Origin: Paenibacillus sp. FSL H8-0048
GTDB taxonomy: Bacteria > Bacillota > Bacilli > Paenibacillales > Paenibacillaceae
DNA length: 64,000 nt
Assembly (NCBI RefSeq): GCF_038002825.1
Contig: NZ_JBBODF010000001.1
Span: 1,364,001-1,428,000 of the forward strand
Direction of reading: 5' to 3'
Part shown: positions 52,328-61,661 of the stretch, piece by piece
Position numbering within the stretch: the stretch's first letter is position 1
How the letters are laid out: the number at the start of each line of letters is the position of its first letter
Notes under the pieces: model-generated
What the model was told of the DNA's origin: nothing
Database searches by the model: none
Seen by the model: the letters and a program-made list of their open reading frames with translations, nothing else
Translations under genes and position numbers: made by a program

Positions 52328-53197
52328 TCACTTATAACCGTAGAAATCCACCTGCGTAATATAAGCCTCTTCCGTGGTCGCTCCGGCCTTGCCGGGATAG
52401 GTGAGGGTGCGGTTCGAGGTCAGCCGGGTGGGCAGATTCCGCTTCGGGTCGACCTTAAGATAATAGACCGTGCGGATATCCGCCTGGTTCAGCCTCTGCT
52501 GCAGCTCTGTCTGCTTCTGTTCCCACAGTGCGCTCTTAGCCGCAAGTGCCTTAGCATGAGTGTCAGCAGGCACAGCAGCGTCTTCCCCGGCAGCCGGCTT
52601 GATTGCCTGCATCTTCTGCGCAAGCTCTGCCGATAGCTGTCTGCGCGCCTCTGCTTCCGTTAATTCAATCCGCAGTACACGGGTCCCTCTGGCACTGCCC
52701 GCTTCCTCCGTCACCGTCTTGCCCATTTTCTCCAGCTCCTCCAGCTGGCGCAGCGGATTCAGCGCCTCCAGCGGATTGCTGCCGTCCAGAGCCGGAGAAG
52801 CCTGCTTCATCGTCCATTTCCCGTCTTCTTTCACCATACGTGTATAGTAGACTGGTGCATCACCCGAGCCCTGCCTAAGAGAATGCGGACCGGACTCTGC
52901 CGCAGGTGCAGGTTGTCCCCCATCCGGCAAGAGCGAATAGAGAGTGATCTGGTTGTGATCCGCCACCTTCCCTCCATAGTAGAGTGAAGATTCCGGTACC
53001 GTCTTCCCGTCGATCAGCAGCGCAGCCGCTCCTTCAAAGGACACCCCGTCAGTGCCATCCATCCCCGCCATTACCAGATTCAAGTCCTCCGCAGCCGGCT
53101 TGTCCTTCATCACTGTGCACCCGCTGGATACAAGACCAGAGAGCATCAGAAGTACAAGAAATCCTGTACGGATGCGCCGTAAGTTCATCATGGCCAT
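52328..53197 (-). CDS. Lipoprotein of unknown function
   Basis: I do not recognise this family. 289 aa. The signal peptide MMNLRRIRTGFLVLLMLSG is followed by lipobox LVSSGC, so it is probably lipid-anchored outside the cell. The mature part is Glu/Lys/Ala-rich with repeated heptad-like stretches (about 175-235) that suggest a coiled coil. The C-terminal part has VYYLKVDPKRNLPTRLTSN. I start at the ATG at 53195-53197 behind AAAGGG; a longer in-frame ORF to 53293 has no convincing ribosome binding site. Confidence 0.75.
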   Translation of the reverse strand: MAMMNLRRIRTGFLVLLMLSGLVSSGCTVMKDKPAAEDLNLVMAGMDGTDGVSFEGAAALLIDGKTVPESSLYYGGKVADHNQITLYSLLPDGGQPAPAAESGPHSLRQGSGDAPVYYTRMVKEDGKWTMKQASPALDGSNPLEALNPLRQLEELEKMGKTVTEEAGSARGTRVLRIELTEAEARRQLSAELAQKMQAIKPAAGEDAAVPADTHAKALAAKSALWEQKQTELQQRLNQADIRTVYYLKVDPKRNLPTRLTSNRTLTYPGKAGATTEEAYITQVDFYGYK

Positions 53198-53283
53198 CAA
53201 GCCCTTTCCGCAAAAAGTAGAGTGTACCCGCATTCTACCTAGGGTCTCCCTGAATGCCGGGCTTATACGCCGGATGACGCAAA

Positions 53284-53330
53284 ACCCCCTCACAAGGTGA
53301 CGCTTTAGCTTCGATGTCTATTCAGTTGCT
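53284..53330. repeat. Dispersed intergenic repeat element, copy 2 (diverged)
   Basis: CCCCCTCACAAGGTGACGCTTTAGCTTCGATG resembles copy 1 at 50092 in its left half (shared CACAA-GTGA-GCTTT-GCTTCGA pattern; quoted here only in part). The right arm is lost, so the hairpin is gone. Confidence 0.5.
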
Positions 53331-53335
53331 TTCAT

Positions 53336-53371
53336 AAAAAGAAAAATCCTTAAGGCCTAAGCCCAAGGATT
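53336..53371 (-). terminator. Terminator overlapping the 3' end of the GAF-GGDEF gene
   Basis: AAGGATT (53365-53371) and AATCCTT (53345-53351) pair, followed on the minus strand by TTTTTCTTTTT. The right arm lies within the last codons and the stop of the gene. Confidence 0.75.
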
Positions 53372-55363
53372 CTTCGAATTGTTCTCTGTGGTTTTGTTAT
53401 CGATCACTACCTGGTTGCGCCCGTTGTTCTTGGCTTCATAGAGCGCCATATCCGCCCGGTAAAAAAGAGATTCGACACTGACCCGGTCATCGGTCCAGCT
53501 CCACTCGGCGACCCCGCAGGACACGGTCACACGCGGCTCTGTCTCTCCCATCACACGCTTGCGGATACGCTCCCCTACGAATACGGCCTGCTGCACTCCA
53601 AGCTGAGGCAGATAGACCGCAAGCTCTTCCCCGCCCCATCTGGCGGCGACGTCCCCCTGGCGGATCGAGGTCTTCACGATGTCGCTGACCTGCTTCAGGA
53701 TTTTGTCCCCCTTCTGGTGTCCATAGGTATCGTTCACCATCTTGAACTGGTCAATGTCCACCACAATCAGAGTTCCGCAAAAATCACTGGACTGCCGCTG
53801 CTTGATCTCTTCATCCAGATAGTGGCGGGCGAAGAGTCCGGTCAGCGTATCCCGGTTCGCCAGGCGGCGCACCTCGGCATGAAGCCTCGCATTTCCGACA
53901 GCCAGCCCGATATGACCGGCCATCGCCTGCAGCAGCCTGTAGCTGTCATAGGAGAAGAAGTGGGCCTGCTTATGCGCCAGCATAATGGCTCCCCGTACCT
54001 CCCCGCCCACATTCAGCGGAGTTGCGATCAGCGACTCTGAGCCTGTAGCATCCATCAGCGTTGAAGTCTGCCCTACAGCATACTTGTAATCGGAGAGCAG
54101 CAGCGGCTCTCCCGTAGCGTACACCTTACTGCCGAGTCCCTGATTGCCATCCAATATTTCACCCAGCAGCGGCAGATAATTGCAGGCTATTACCTCAAGC
54201 CCGCCGCGTTCTTCATTCATATGGAGAATACAGCAATAATCCGCCTCGAACATATCCAGCAGCTCTTCAAAAGCAAACTGGAAAATATCGCCGAGCCTCA
54301 GGCTCTGATTCAGCCGCTGCGTAAGCTCATTGCTCATGCGCAGCTCCCTGATCAGCTGATTGGAGCGTTCGTACAGCTTCGCATTCTCAAAGGCTGTACC
54401 GGCGGTATCCGCGACCATGGTCAGGAAGCTAAGATCCAGCTCATGGAAGGACGCCTTGTCCATAATCATATGAAACACACCGTATACCCCCTGCTTGCCG
54501 CCGAGCGGAAGCCCTACCTCCACTGTCCCGTTCTCTTCTCTCCCGGTATGAAGCGTAACCCGCCCATCCTTGAAGGCCCGGGCACAGACATCATTATTTG
54601 CCCATGTCAGCGGAAGCGGCTTGACCTGAGGATGCGTACTGCGATGGTCCTGGGACATGAACAAGTCAAGCCGCGCTCCCGGATACATCGCAGCAATACT
54701 GTCAATGACTTCCGTCAGCACGGCGTCTACATCAATGTTGTCATGCATGCGCTGGACAATCTGAAAAAGCAGCGAACGGCGGCTGCCCTCACGCTCGGCA
54801 TGCAGATGAATCCCCGCAAGATCCGAGACAAACACATGCTCAAACCGGTGATAAAAGCAGGTCTGGAAATGCATCGACATAGCTTCAGCCGTATGCTGCC
54901 CTCCTAACTCATACTGCTCCGCAGGCATTCTGCAGCCTAGCACAGCAAATACTTCCCGGTGCCCGCGCGTAAATACCGGCAAAGCCAGAAGTGAATAAGC
55001 CTGTCCTTCCTCCTGGACCTCGGCAGCATACATCCCGCCTGTCTGCAGGCAGATTGCCGCCGCTTCTTCCCATTCTGCTCTCCAGCGCCCCTGCCGGAAT
55101 TCAGAGCCGGGCTCAATCCAATCACCTTCATAATTCAGCACACACCAGTTCCAGGTCTTCGCGAAGGAGGGGACTCCCTGTCCCTGCCATTCCCTGAAAC
55201 TCTCGGCAATCAAGCTGGCAGCGTAGGGGAAATCGTGAGACACGATATCCGTCTCCTTCAGCCAGGCGGCGGGATCTTCATACTCTCCGCCCGATTGCCT
55301 CATGTCCTGTAACAGCATACGGCCGTCCCGATCCTTATGGCCGTATGCCTCCTGCTCTGACAT
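53357..55363 (-). CDS. GAF-domain sensor diguanylate cyclase
   Basis: 668 aa. The N-terminal part (about 1-170) is not recognisable. GAF-like domains lie at about 200-340 and 355-490, the second with MFEADYCCILHMNEERGGL. The C-terminal GGDEF domain (about 500-655) has RDTLTGLFARHYLDEE, IVVDIDQFKMVNDTYGHQKGD and the active-site loop WGGEEL. RQGD five residues before it is an RxxD product-inhibition site. It therefore appears competent to make c-di-GMP in response to a GAF-bound signal. The GGEEL loop has Leu for the final Phe. It is divergent from rpsD. Confidence 0.9.
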   Translation of the reverse strand: MSEQEAYGHKDRDGRMLLQDMRQSGGEYEDPAAWLKETDIVSHDFPYAASLIAESFREWQGQGVPSFAKTWNWCVLNYEGDWIEPGSEFRQGRWRAEWEEAAAICLQTGGMYAAEVQEEGQAYSLLALPVFTRGHREVFAVLGCRMPAEQYELGGQHTAEAMSMHFQTCFYHRFEHVFVSDLAGIHLHAEREGSRRSLLFQIVQRMHDNIDVDAVLTEVIDSIAAMYPGARLDLFMSQDHRSTHPQVKPLPLTWANNDVCARAFKDGRVTLHTGREENGTVEVGLPLGGKQGVYGVFHMIMDKASFHELDLSFLTMVADTAGTAFENAKLYERSNQLIRELRMSNELTQRLNQSLRLGDIFQFAFEELLDMFEADYCCILHMNEERGGLEVIACNYLPLLGEILDGNQGLGSKVYATGEPLLLSDYKYAVGQTSTLMDATGSESLIATPLNVGGEVRGAIMLAHKQAHFFSYDSYRLLQAMAGHIGLAVGNARLHAEVRRLANRDTLTGLFARHYLDEEIKQRQSSDFCGTLIVVDIDQFKMVNDTYGHQKGDKILKQVSDIVKTSIRQGDVAARWGGEELAVYLPQLGVQQAVFVGERIRKRVMGETEPRVTVSCGVAEWSWTDDRVSVESLFYRADMALYEAKNNGRNQVVIDNKTTENNSKNPWA

Positions 55364-55613
55364 AAAGAGGACCTCCTTTGCATCTTCAATCAGGCCAGAC
55401 CGGAGCAGCCTCCTGATTCTATTGTAGAGACATTACCAATTCAGCGTAATTATAGTCAGGATATTTTGAAATCACAGTTTTCCGATAACATCCAATTAGT
55501 TATATTTTACTCCCTTTCTTGAGGTATTGCATTATATTTTCCGCAAAACCGGGATTTTTTTTAGGACCAAAGAACTAACGACAAAGATAGACAAAAACTC
55601 TTTTAAGTTGCGC

Positions 55614-55641
55614 TTGACTTTGCCTGTCATTTTCATATAAT
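55614..55641 (+). promoter_or_regulatory. Probable sigma-A promoter of rpsD
   Basis: TTGACT (55614-55619), 16-bp spacer, TATAAT (55636-55641). It lies about 195 bp before rpsD, giving a leader of roughly 190 nt. Confidence 0.7.
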
Positions 55642-55647
55642 ATTTAT

Positions 55648-55836
55648 TGTTGAACAAGACTGTAACAAGTCTTATTGGGCGTAACGTTGTGTCACCCTCT
55701 ACGCATTTCGTTACTGTCAGGGCAGCGGCTGAACTTCCCTCGGCAGTGTGAAACCATTTAACGCTTTCACGGATACGAATTGCGGCGCAAATAGGCCCTA
55801 CAATACATTTTTTCATTAAAAGGAGTCTACTATAAT
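55648..55836 (+). promoter_or_regulatory. Probable structured rpsD leader (S4 autoregulation)
   Basis: Between the promoter and the start codon is a 190-nt leader. It contains AAGACT/AGTCTT (55658-55673 region) and further complementary stretches such as GTAAC/GTTAC and GTGTGAAA-like sequences. In Bacillota rpsD leaders bind S4 and repress translation. I cannot confirm the exact fold; the call rests on length, gene and position. Confidence 0.55.
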
Positions 55837-56436
55837 ATGGCACGTTACACCGGACCTAAATTCAAACTCAGCCGCCGTCTGGGCATTTCCCTTAGCGGTA
55901 CAGGCAAAGACCTGAAACGCCCTTTCCCACCAGGACAGCACGGCGCTAACCAACGCAGAAAAGTAAGTAACTACGGAATGCAGCTTTTGGAAAAACAAAA
56001 ACTGCGCCACATGTACGGCCTGGGCGAAAAGCAGTTTAAAACTCTTTTCACTAAGGCACAAAAGCTTCAGGGTATTGCGGGCGAAAACTTCATGTTCCTG
56101 CTCGAAAGCCGCCTGGACAACCTGGTTTACCGTCTTGGATTCGCTAACTCCCGTGCAGGCGCACGCCAGTTGGTATCCCATGGCCACGTAACCGTTAACG
56201 GCAAAAAAGTCGACATCGCTTCTTTCCGTGTAAGCATTGGCGACGTTATCGGACTCCGCGAAAGAAGCCGCGCTATGACTTCGATCAAAGAAGCTCTCGA
56301 GAACCGCAACCATCTTCCGGCTTACCTGGAATATGCTGACGGATCGTTCGAAGGCAAATACATCCGTTTGCCTGAACGTGCTGAGCTGTCCCAGGATATT
56401 GATGAGAAGCAAATCGTCGAGTTCTATAACCGTTAA
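55837..56436 (+). CDS. rpsD: 30S ribosomal protein S4
   Basis: 199 aa. [19 protein letters not shown] at the start, then the S4 domain (about 90-155) with [16 protein letters not shown] and [14 protein letters not shown]. It lacks the four-cysteine zinc motif near the N-terminus, so it is the non-zinc form. S4 nucleates 30S assembly. The ATG has AAAAGGAG upstream. Confidence 0.98.
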   Translation: MARYTGPKFKLSRRLGISLSGTGKDLKRPFPPGQHGANQRRKVSNYGMQLLEKQKLRHMYGLGEKQFKTLFTKAQKLQGIAGENFMFLLESRLDNLVYRLGFANSRAGARQLVSHGHVTVNGKKVDIASFRVSIGDVIGLRERSRAMTSIKEALENRNHLPAYLEYADGSFEGKYIRLPERAELSQDIDEKQIVEFYNR

Positions 56437-56461
56437 GATTCGCTTACAGCGGAATCTGATC

Positions 56462-56495
56462 AAAGCTCCCGGATTTCTATCCGGGAGCTTTTTTT
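56462..56495 (+). terminator. Terminator downstream of rpsD
   Basis: AAAGCTCCCGGAT, 4-nt loop, ATCCGGGAGCTTTTTTT: a perfect stem plus T-run. Confidence 0.95.
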
Positions 56496-56512
56496 ATGAT
56501 AAGAAGCTGAAG

Positions 56513-56529
56513 TCCCCACTTTGTGGGGA
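56513..56529. other. Short hairpin between rpsD terminator and PBP gene
   Basis: TCCCCAC TTT GTGGGGA, a perfect 7-bp stem with no T-run; function unknown. Confidence 0.5.
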
Positions 56530-56576
56530 TCTTAAAAATCCTCTCCGGCAGAAGCGCATTCAAAATCGCCAAATTG

Positions 56577-56585
56577 TGCTATAAT
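56577..56585 (+). promoter_or_regulatory. Extended -10 promoter of the PBP gene
   Basis: TGC TATAAT (56577-56585), an extended -10 box with no good -35. It lies only 29 bp before the start codon, so the leader would be very short. Confidence 0.5.
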
Positions 56586-56613
56586 AGTTCCGTTAAAAGG
56601 AGGATTATCGTCG

Positions 56614-59598
56614 ATGGTTGAGGAGAAGAAAAAGAAGACCGCAAAACAGCGTCCACCGCGCAGATCCTGGCTCCGCAGGTTCGGTTCAGTTGTGAAGTGG
56701 ATGTTCATACTCGGTATACTCGGCTGCCTGTTCGCCGGCGGCGCTGTAGCCGGCTACGTCACTTCAATAGTGAAGGACGATCCGGTCCGGCCCGAAGAAC
56801 TAATCCAGCAGCAGGTTGGGCTGAACGCCATTACCGGCTTTGCCTATTTCAGTGACGGACAGCCGATCGGCCAGCTCCGCACAGAAGAAGACCGCAGACT
56901 TATTGAATTCAACGATATTCCGCAGCTTGTGATTGATGCCGTTCTCGCTATAGAGGACAATAATTTCTACAATCATAAAGGGGTGGATTTCAGCGGCACC
57001 CTGCGGGCCGTCAAGCAAAAGGTACTGAACGAATCCGTTCAGACCGGGGGCAGTACCCTGACCCAGCAGCTTGCACGGCGCGTGTTCCTGAACCTGGACC
57101 GCACAGAAGACCGCAAGGTGAAGGAAATCCTGCTGTCCCTGCGGCTGGAACGCTTCTTGTCCAAACAGGAGATTTTAACGGCTTATTTAAATAAGGTTCC
57201 TTTCGGGAACGGTTCCAACGGCTATAATGTATTCGGTATCAAAGCTGCCGCCAAAGGCATCTTCGGCCTGGATGATCTGGAGAAGCTGAACGTGGCCCAG
57301 GCGGCGTATCTCGCCGGCTTGCCGCAGCTCCCCTCCAAGTATTCCGCGTTCAACGGCGTAGGCGAATTCAACGAGACGGCCTTCGGCCGGGCGATGGACC
57401 GCCAGAAGCTGGTCCTACGGCGGATGCTGGAGGAGAACAAAATCACCACTTCCCAGTACGACGAGGCGCTGCTCTTTGACATCAAGAGCTCTCTTGCACC
57501 GCATACCAAGAAGGCCTATGCCACCTTCCCTTATCTCATGATGGAGACCGAACGCAAAGCGTCCGAGATCCTGCTGAAGCTGAACCAGGGTACGGCAGAC
57601 AAGGCGGCCGCTGCGGCCGATTCCGCCCAGCTTCTGGAGGAAGCCCGCCAGCAGCTGATGACCGGCGGTTACCGGGTGTACACCACCATAGACAAGAAAG
57701 TGTACAGCGCGATGCACAGCATCTCGGATGACAGCAGTAATTTCACCAAGGACAGCAAGGCCAGAGGCAAAGAACAGACGGCCGGTATGATGATCAACAA
57801 TAAGACGGGCGCGATTCTCGGCATGATTGAAGGGCGCGATTTCAACATCGAGCAGATGAACTACGCTACCCAGATGGTCCGCCAGCCCGGCTCCACCATG
57901 AAGCCGATTGCAGCGTACCTGCCTGCCCTGGATGCAGGGCTCATTCAGCCTGCCGGCATTCTGGATGATGCGCCGATTGTCATGAAGGACGGAGGCAAAG
58001 GCTACCACATTCCCAAGAATGCCAACAACCGTTATCAGGGTCTGGTTACCGCCCGATATGCCCTGAACAAATCCCTGAACCTTCCGGCCTTGAAGCTGTT
58101 CAATGACAAGGTGGGCATTGAGAAGGCCTGGGCCTTCTCCAAGAAGCTGGGGATTACCACCATCCAAGACAATGACTATAGCGCTCAGACCGGGGTTATC
58201 GGGGGTCTGAAGTACGGGGTATCCGTGGAAGAGCTGACCAATGCTTACTCCTCCATCGGTAACGGCGGTGCCTTCAATGATGCTTATATGATCGAGAAGA
58301 TCGTAGACAGTCAGGGTAAAATCGTCTACCAGCATAAAGTTAACCCGGAGCAGGTCTTCTCCAAGCAGACCGCTTATCTGATGACGGATATGCTGCGCAC
58401 CGTAATTACTGACGGAACAGCAACTACAGTGAAGAGGAACTACAAGCATTTCAAGGAAGTTCCGATTGTCGGCAAAACCGGTTCCACCCAGAACTATGGG
58501 GATGTCTGGTTCATGGGCTATTCCCCGGATGTCACCCTTGGAATTTGGGTGGGCTACAAAGAGCAGGTCAATACCCTTCAGGGGGATACCCAGAAGCGCC
58601 AGGCGCAGACTCTGTGGACCAAGGTAATGAATACAGTGATTGATAAACGTCCCGAGCTGTTCACCACGAAGGAATTCGCCCAGCCGGAGGGCATCGTCAA
58701 GGCGACAGTCTCGGCATACAGCGGCAAGAAGCCTTCCAAGCTGACGGACAGATTCACAACGGACCTGTTCAACGCGAAGTTTGTTCCCAAGGAGAGCGAC
58801 GACGGAATCTCCAATGCTAAATATATCACTTATAACGGGGTGAACTACATCCCTCTGGAAGGAACTCCTGAGGATTTCCTGAAGGAGAAGATCGTAGTCA
58901 AGCGCGAGAAGCCGATTCAGGAGCTGGTCAAAGAGCTGCTGGCCGCCTTCCCGGCAATGAAATCACATGAATCCCTGGCGTACTACATGCCGCAGGATGC
59001 CAAGACCGACTATCCGACCGAGGTCGATCCGCGGGTCGATGACGGAAACGGGCCAAGTGCCCCCGGTGAAGTCATGGTTTCCTACAGTACAGGCAAGGCT
59101 GTAGTTACGTTCACTCCAAGCGGTTCGCCTGATGTTGTCGGCTACCGCCTCTACCGTTCCCTGAACGGCGGGTCTTTCCAGAAGCAGGCCGTTCTCGCGG
59201 CTGGAGAGAGTACCGTCTTCAGGCCGGGGACTCCGGCAGGCGCTAATGCTACCTTCTATGTGGCTGCTGTAGACGTAGCCGGACATGAGACTGCTTCCGG
59301 CAGTGTGGCTGGCGGCATTAAGCCGACACCGGAGCCTACGCCTACTCCGGAACAGACCCCAGGCGCTGAACCGACACCGGACGCCGGAATCATTCCGGAC
59401 AGTACTGAGGACCCTGGCATGATCATTATTCAGCCGCCTGCCGTTGATGATTCAACTCCTTTAGGCGGTACCAACGCAGCGGGCGGAACCAGCGGCGGGA
59501 ATGCCGCCGGGAATACCGGCGGGAAGCCTGCAGGCAATGCCAGCGGCAATGCCGGAGGCAGTACCGCCACTAACGCTACAGGCAACTCCGGACGTTAA
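56614..59598 (+). CDS. Class A penicillin-binding protein 1A with FN3 domain and low-complexity tail
   Basis: Bifunctional peptidoglycan synthase, 994 aa. A basic cytosolic N-terminus (KKKKTAKQRPPRRSW), one membrane helix (about 30-52), a GT51 transglycosylase domain (about 75-255) with EDNNFYNHKGVDF and GGSTLTQQLARR, and a transpeptidase domain (about 375-660) with active site STMK, SLN and KTGSTQ. An FN3 domain (about 800-890) is followed by a Pro/Thr/Glu stretch (about 893-925) and a Gly/Asn/Ala-rich tail (about 940-994). The ATG follows AAAAGGAGG. Likely acts at the lateral wall or septum. Confidence 0.95.
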   Translation: MVEEKKKKTAKQRPPRRSWLRRFGSVVKWMFILGILGCLFAGGAVAGYVTSIVKDDPVRPEELIQQQVGLNAITGFAYFSDGQPIGQLRTEEDRRLIEFNDIPQLVIDAVLAIEDNNFYNHKGVDFSGTLRAVKQKVLNESVQTGGSTLTQQLARRVFLNLDRTEDRKVKEILLSLRLERFLSKQEILTAYLNKVPFGNGSNGYNVFGIKAAAKGIFGLDDLEKLNVAQAAYLAGLPQLPSKYSAFNGVGEFNETAFGRAMDRQKLVLRRMLEENKITTSQYDEALLFDIKSSLAPHTKKAYATFPYLMMETERKASEILLKLNQGTADKAAAAADSAQLLEEARQQLMTGGYRVYTTIDKKVYSAMHSISDDSSNFTKDSKARGKEQTAGMMINNKTGAILGMIEGRDFNIEQMNYATQMVRQPGSTMKPIAAYLPALDAGLIQPAGILDDAPIVMKDGGKGYHIPKNANNRYQGLVTARYALNKSLNLPALKLFNDKVGIEKAWAFSKKLGITTIQDNDYSAQTGVIGGLKYGVSVEELTNAYSSIGNGGAFNDAYMIEKIVDSQGKIVYQHKVNPEQVFSKQTAYLMTDMLRTVITDGTATTVKRNYKHFKEVPIVGKTGSTQNYGDVWFMGYSPDVTLGIWVGYKEQVNTLQGDTQKRQAQTLWTKVMNTVIDKRPELFTTKEFAQPEGIVKATVSAYSGKKPSKLTDRFTTDLFNAKFVPKESDDGISNAKYITYNGVNYIPLEGTPEDFLKEKIVVKREKPIQELVKELLAAFPAMKSHESLAYYMPQDAKTDYPTEVDPRVDDGNGPSAPGEVMVSYSTGKAVVTFTPSGSPDVVGYRLYRSLNGGSFQKQAVLAAGESTVFRPGTPAGANATFYVAAVDVAGHETASGSVAGGIKPTPEPTPTPEQTPGAEPTPDAGIIPDSTEDPGMIIIQPPAVDDSTPLGGTNAAGGTSGGNAAGNTGGKPAGNASGNAGGSTATNATGNSGR

Positions 59599-59628
59599 GC
59601 TAGGCAGACGGACTTCAGTTTAAGCTTC

Positions 59629-59668
59629 AAAAGCCCGTTCCCCGGAATAAGGGGAACGGGCTTTTTTT
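59629..59668 (+). terminator. Terminator downstream of the PBP gene
   Basis: AAAAGCCCGTTCCCC, 7-nt loop, GGGGAACGGGC, T7. Confidence 0.95.
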
Positions 59669-59776
59669 AAATATAAGAATGTATATGTTTCACACTGTAC
59701 ATTATCCTTCTATTTCTCGCCGAAACGGTACCGTCCTTTAATAGGACGCCAAAGACGTTTCCACTTGTAATTCTGC

Positions 59777-61501
59777 CTAGTCTTCAATGGTAGATAAATC
59801 GCCTGCCGGCAGATGCAGCTCCCAGGCCTTCAGTACACGGCGCATAATTTTACCGGAACGGGTCTTGGGCAGCTTATCCTTGAACTCGATTTCACGCGGT
59901 GCTGCATGGGCAGACAGGCCTGCTTTGACAAATGCCGCAATCTCTTCCTTCAGTTCAGCGGTTGGACTGTATCCATCCCGCAGCGAGATGAAAGCCTTGA
60001 TAATCTCTCCGCGCATGACATCCGGCTTGCCGATTACTCCCGCCTCTGCCACAGCCGGATGCTCCACCAGCTTGCTCTCGACCTCGAAGGGCCCGATCCG
60101 CTCCCCGGAGGAATTGATCACATCATCAATCCGGCCCTGGAACCAGAAATAGCCGTCTGCATCCATGTAAGCCGAATCCCCCGAGATATACCATCCGGGA
60201 ATCCGGAAGTATTCCTCGTACTTAGCCTGGTTATTCCACACCTTGGCCATCATGGAAGGCCAGGGGGTGCGGATGGCCAGATTGCCCATGGAATACGGCG
60301 GCAGTACGTTGCCACGGTCATCAAGGATAGCTGCTTCAATCCCCGGCAGCGGCCGGCCCATGGAGCCAGGCTTGATGTCCATTCCGGGATAGTTGCAGAT
60401 GAGCTGCGCTCCCGTCTCGGTCATCCACCACGTATCATGAATCCGCTGCTGATAGATTTTGTCGCCCCACCGCACAACCTCCGGGTTCAGCGGCTCGCCT
60501 ACAGACAGTACATGACGCAGACTGCTTAGATCGATCCCCTCCAGAGTCTCCTTGCCAGCTCCCATCAGCATGCGGAACGCCGTAGGCGCACTATACCATA
60601 CGCTCACCCCGAAGCGCTCAATCGTCTTATACCAATCCAGCGGACTGAATCGGCCTCCCCGGACTACATTGGCTACTCCATTCAGCCAAGGGGCAAATAT
60701 CCCATAAGAGGTTCCGGTCACCCAACCCGGATCGGCCGTGCACCAGTATACATCGTCCGGCCGCAGATCCAGAACTACCTTGCCTGTATAATAGTGCTGG
60801 ATCATGGCTCTCTGCACATGGTAGATGCCTTTGGGCTTTCCTGTTGAACCGGAGGTATAATGCATAATCAGACCATCCTCCAGGCTAAGCCATTCCGGTT
60901 CCAGCTCGGCAGACGCTTCAGCCATTTCCGCTTCATAGTTCAGCAGCCCTGAATCTTCAGCAGCAGAAGCTCCTACCACAAAGATATGGCGCAGTCCAGG
61001 AAGCTGCTCCCGCTTCACCCGTTGCAGCAGCTCAGGTGTGGTTACTAGCGCCACCGCTCCGCTATCCTCCAGACGGTCCTTGACCGCCGTCTCCATGAAC
61101 GCCTCGAACAGCGGGCCTGCCACTGCTCCCGTCTTCAGAATGCCGAGCAGGCTAAAATACAGCTCCGGGGTACGCGGCATGAAGATGAACACCCTGTCTC
61201 CTTTGCCGATTCCGTATTTGCGCAGTACATTACCGAACTTATTCGACCGTTCCCGTAAGTCGGCGAAGGTGTACCGCTCCTCACGCACCGCATCGCTGTA
61301 GATCAGTGCTGTAGCAGCCCCCCGCCCCTCCTCGACATGACGGTCTATCGCTTCATGTGCCATATTCACCTTGCCGGTCCCATGCCAGGAGAAGCTGCGC
61401 TCGACATCCTCCCACCGGAATTCCTCAACTGCCCGGGAATAATCCTCCATATTCGAATGCTGCACCCGGCCCGGTAAAATTTCGCCTTGAACTTGCCCCA
61501 T
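59777..61501 (-). CDS. acsA: Acetyl-CoA synthetase
   Basis: Activates acetate with ATP and CoA. 574 aa adenylate-forming enzyme. Motifs are YTSGSTGKPKGIYH (phosphate-binding loop), WWMTETG, GDSAYMDADGYFWFQGRIDDVI and the C-terminal KTRSGKIMRRVL, whose lysine is the residue typically acetylated for inhibition. The ATG has GGGGAGG upstream. It is divergent from acuA, as in Bacillus subtilis, and ccpA is nearby. Confidence 0.95.
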   Translation of the reverse strand: MGQVQGEILPGRVQHSNMEDYSRAVEEFRWEDVERSFSWHGTGKVNMAHEAIDRHVEEGRGAATALIYSDAVREERYTFADLRERSNKFGNVLRKYGIGKGDRVFIFMPRTPELYFSLLGILKTGAVAGPLFEAFMETAVKDRLEDSGAVALVTTPELLQRVKREQLPGLRHIFVVGASAAEDSGLLNYEAEMAEASAELEPEWLSLEDGLIMHYTSGSTGKPKGIYHVQRAMIQHYYTGKVVLDLRPDDVYWCTADPGWVTGTSYGIFAPWLNGVANVVRGGRFSPLDWYKTIERFGVSVWYSAPTAFRMLMGAGKETLEGIDLSSLRHVLSVGEPLNPEVVRWGDKIYQQRIHDTWWMTETGAQLICNYPGMDIKPGSMGRPLPGIEAAILDDRGNVLPPYSMGNLAIRTPWPSMMAKVWNNQAKYEEYFRIPGWYISGDSAYMDADGYFWFQGRIDDVINSSGERIGPFEVESKLVEHPAVAEAGVIGKPDVMRGEIIKAFISLRDGYSPTAELKEEIAAFVKAGLSAHAAPREIEFKDKLPKTRSGKIMRRVLKAWELHLPAGDLSTIED

Positions 61502-61612
61502 TACTCTTGCCTCCCCTACTGGTTTGCTTTAAGCTTTAAGGGTACCCTCTAATTCTATTAATTCCGTCAATGCTCTAAATGTGAATATTCCGTGTCGGAA
61601 TCAGTATATCAC

Positions 61613-61626
61613 AGGAAGCGGTTACA
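61613..61626. promoter_or_regulatory. cre-like box between acsA and acuA
   Basis: AGGAAGCGGTTACA agrees with the cre consensus TGWAANCGNTNWCA at 12 of 14 positions. It lies 36 bp before the acuA start. Both genes are CcpA targets in Bacillus subtilis. Confidence 0.55.
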
Positions 61627-61661
61627 TTCCATATTATAGTGAACTGGAAGGGAGCCCAAGC

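Noticed and set aside
53198..53293. Upstream extension of the lipoprotein ORF
   Set aside because: It would place the signal peptide inside the protein.
55532..56463. Minus-strand ORFs across the rpsD leader and rpsD
   Set aside because: They overlap a strong leader and an essential gene antisense and lack ribosome binding sites.
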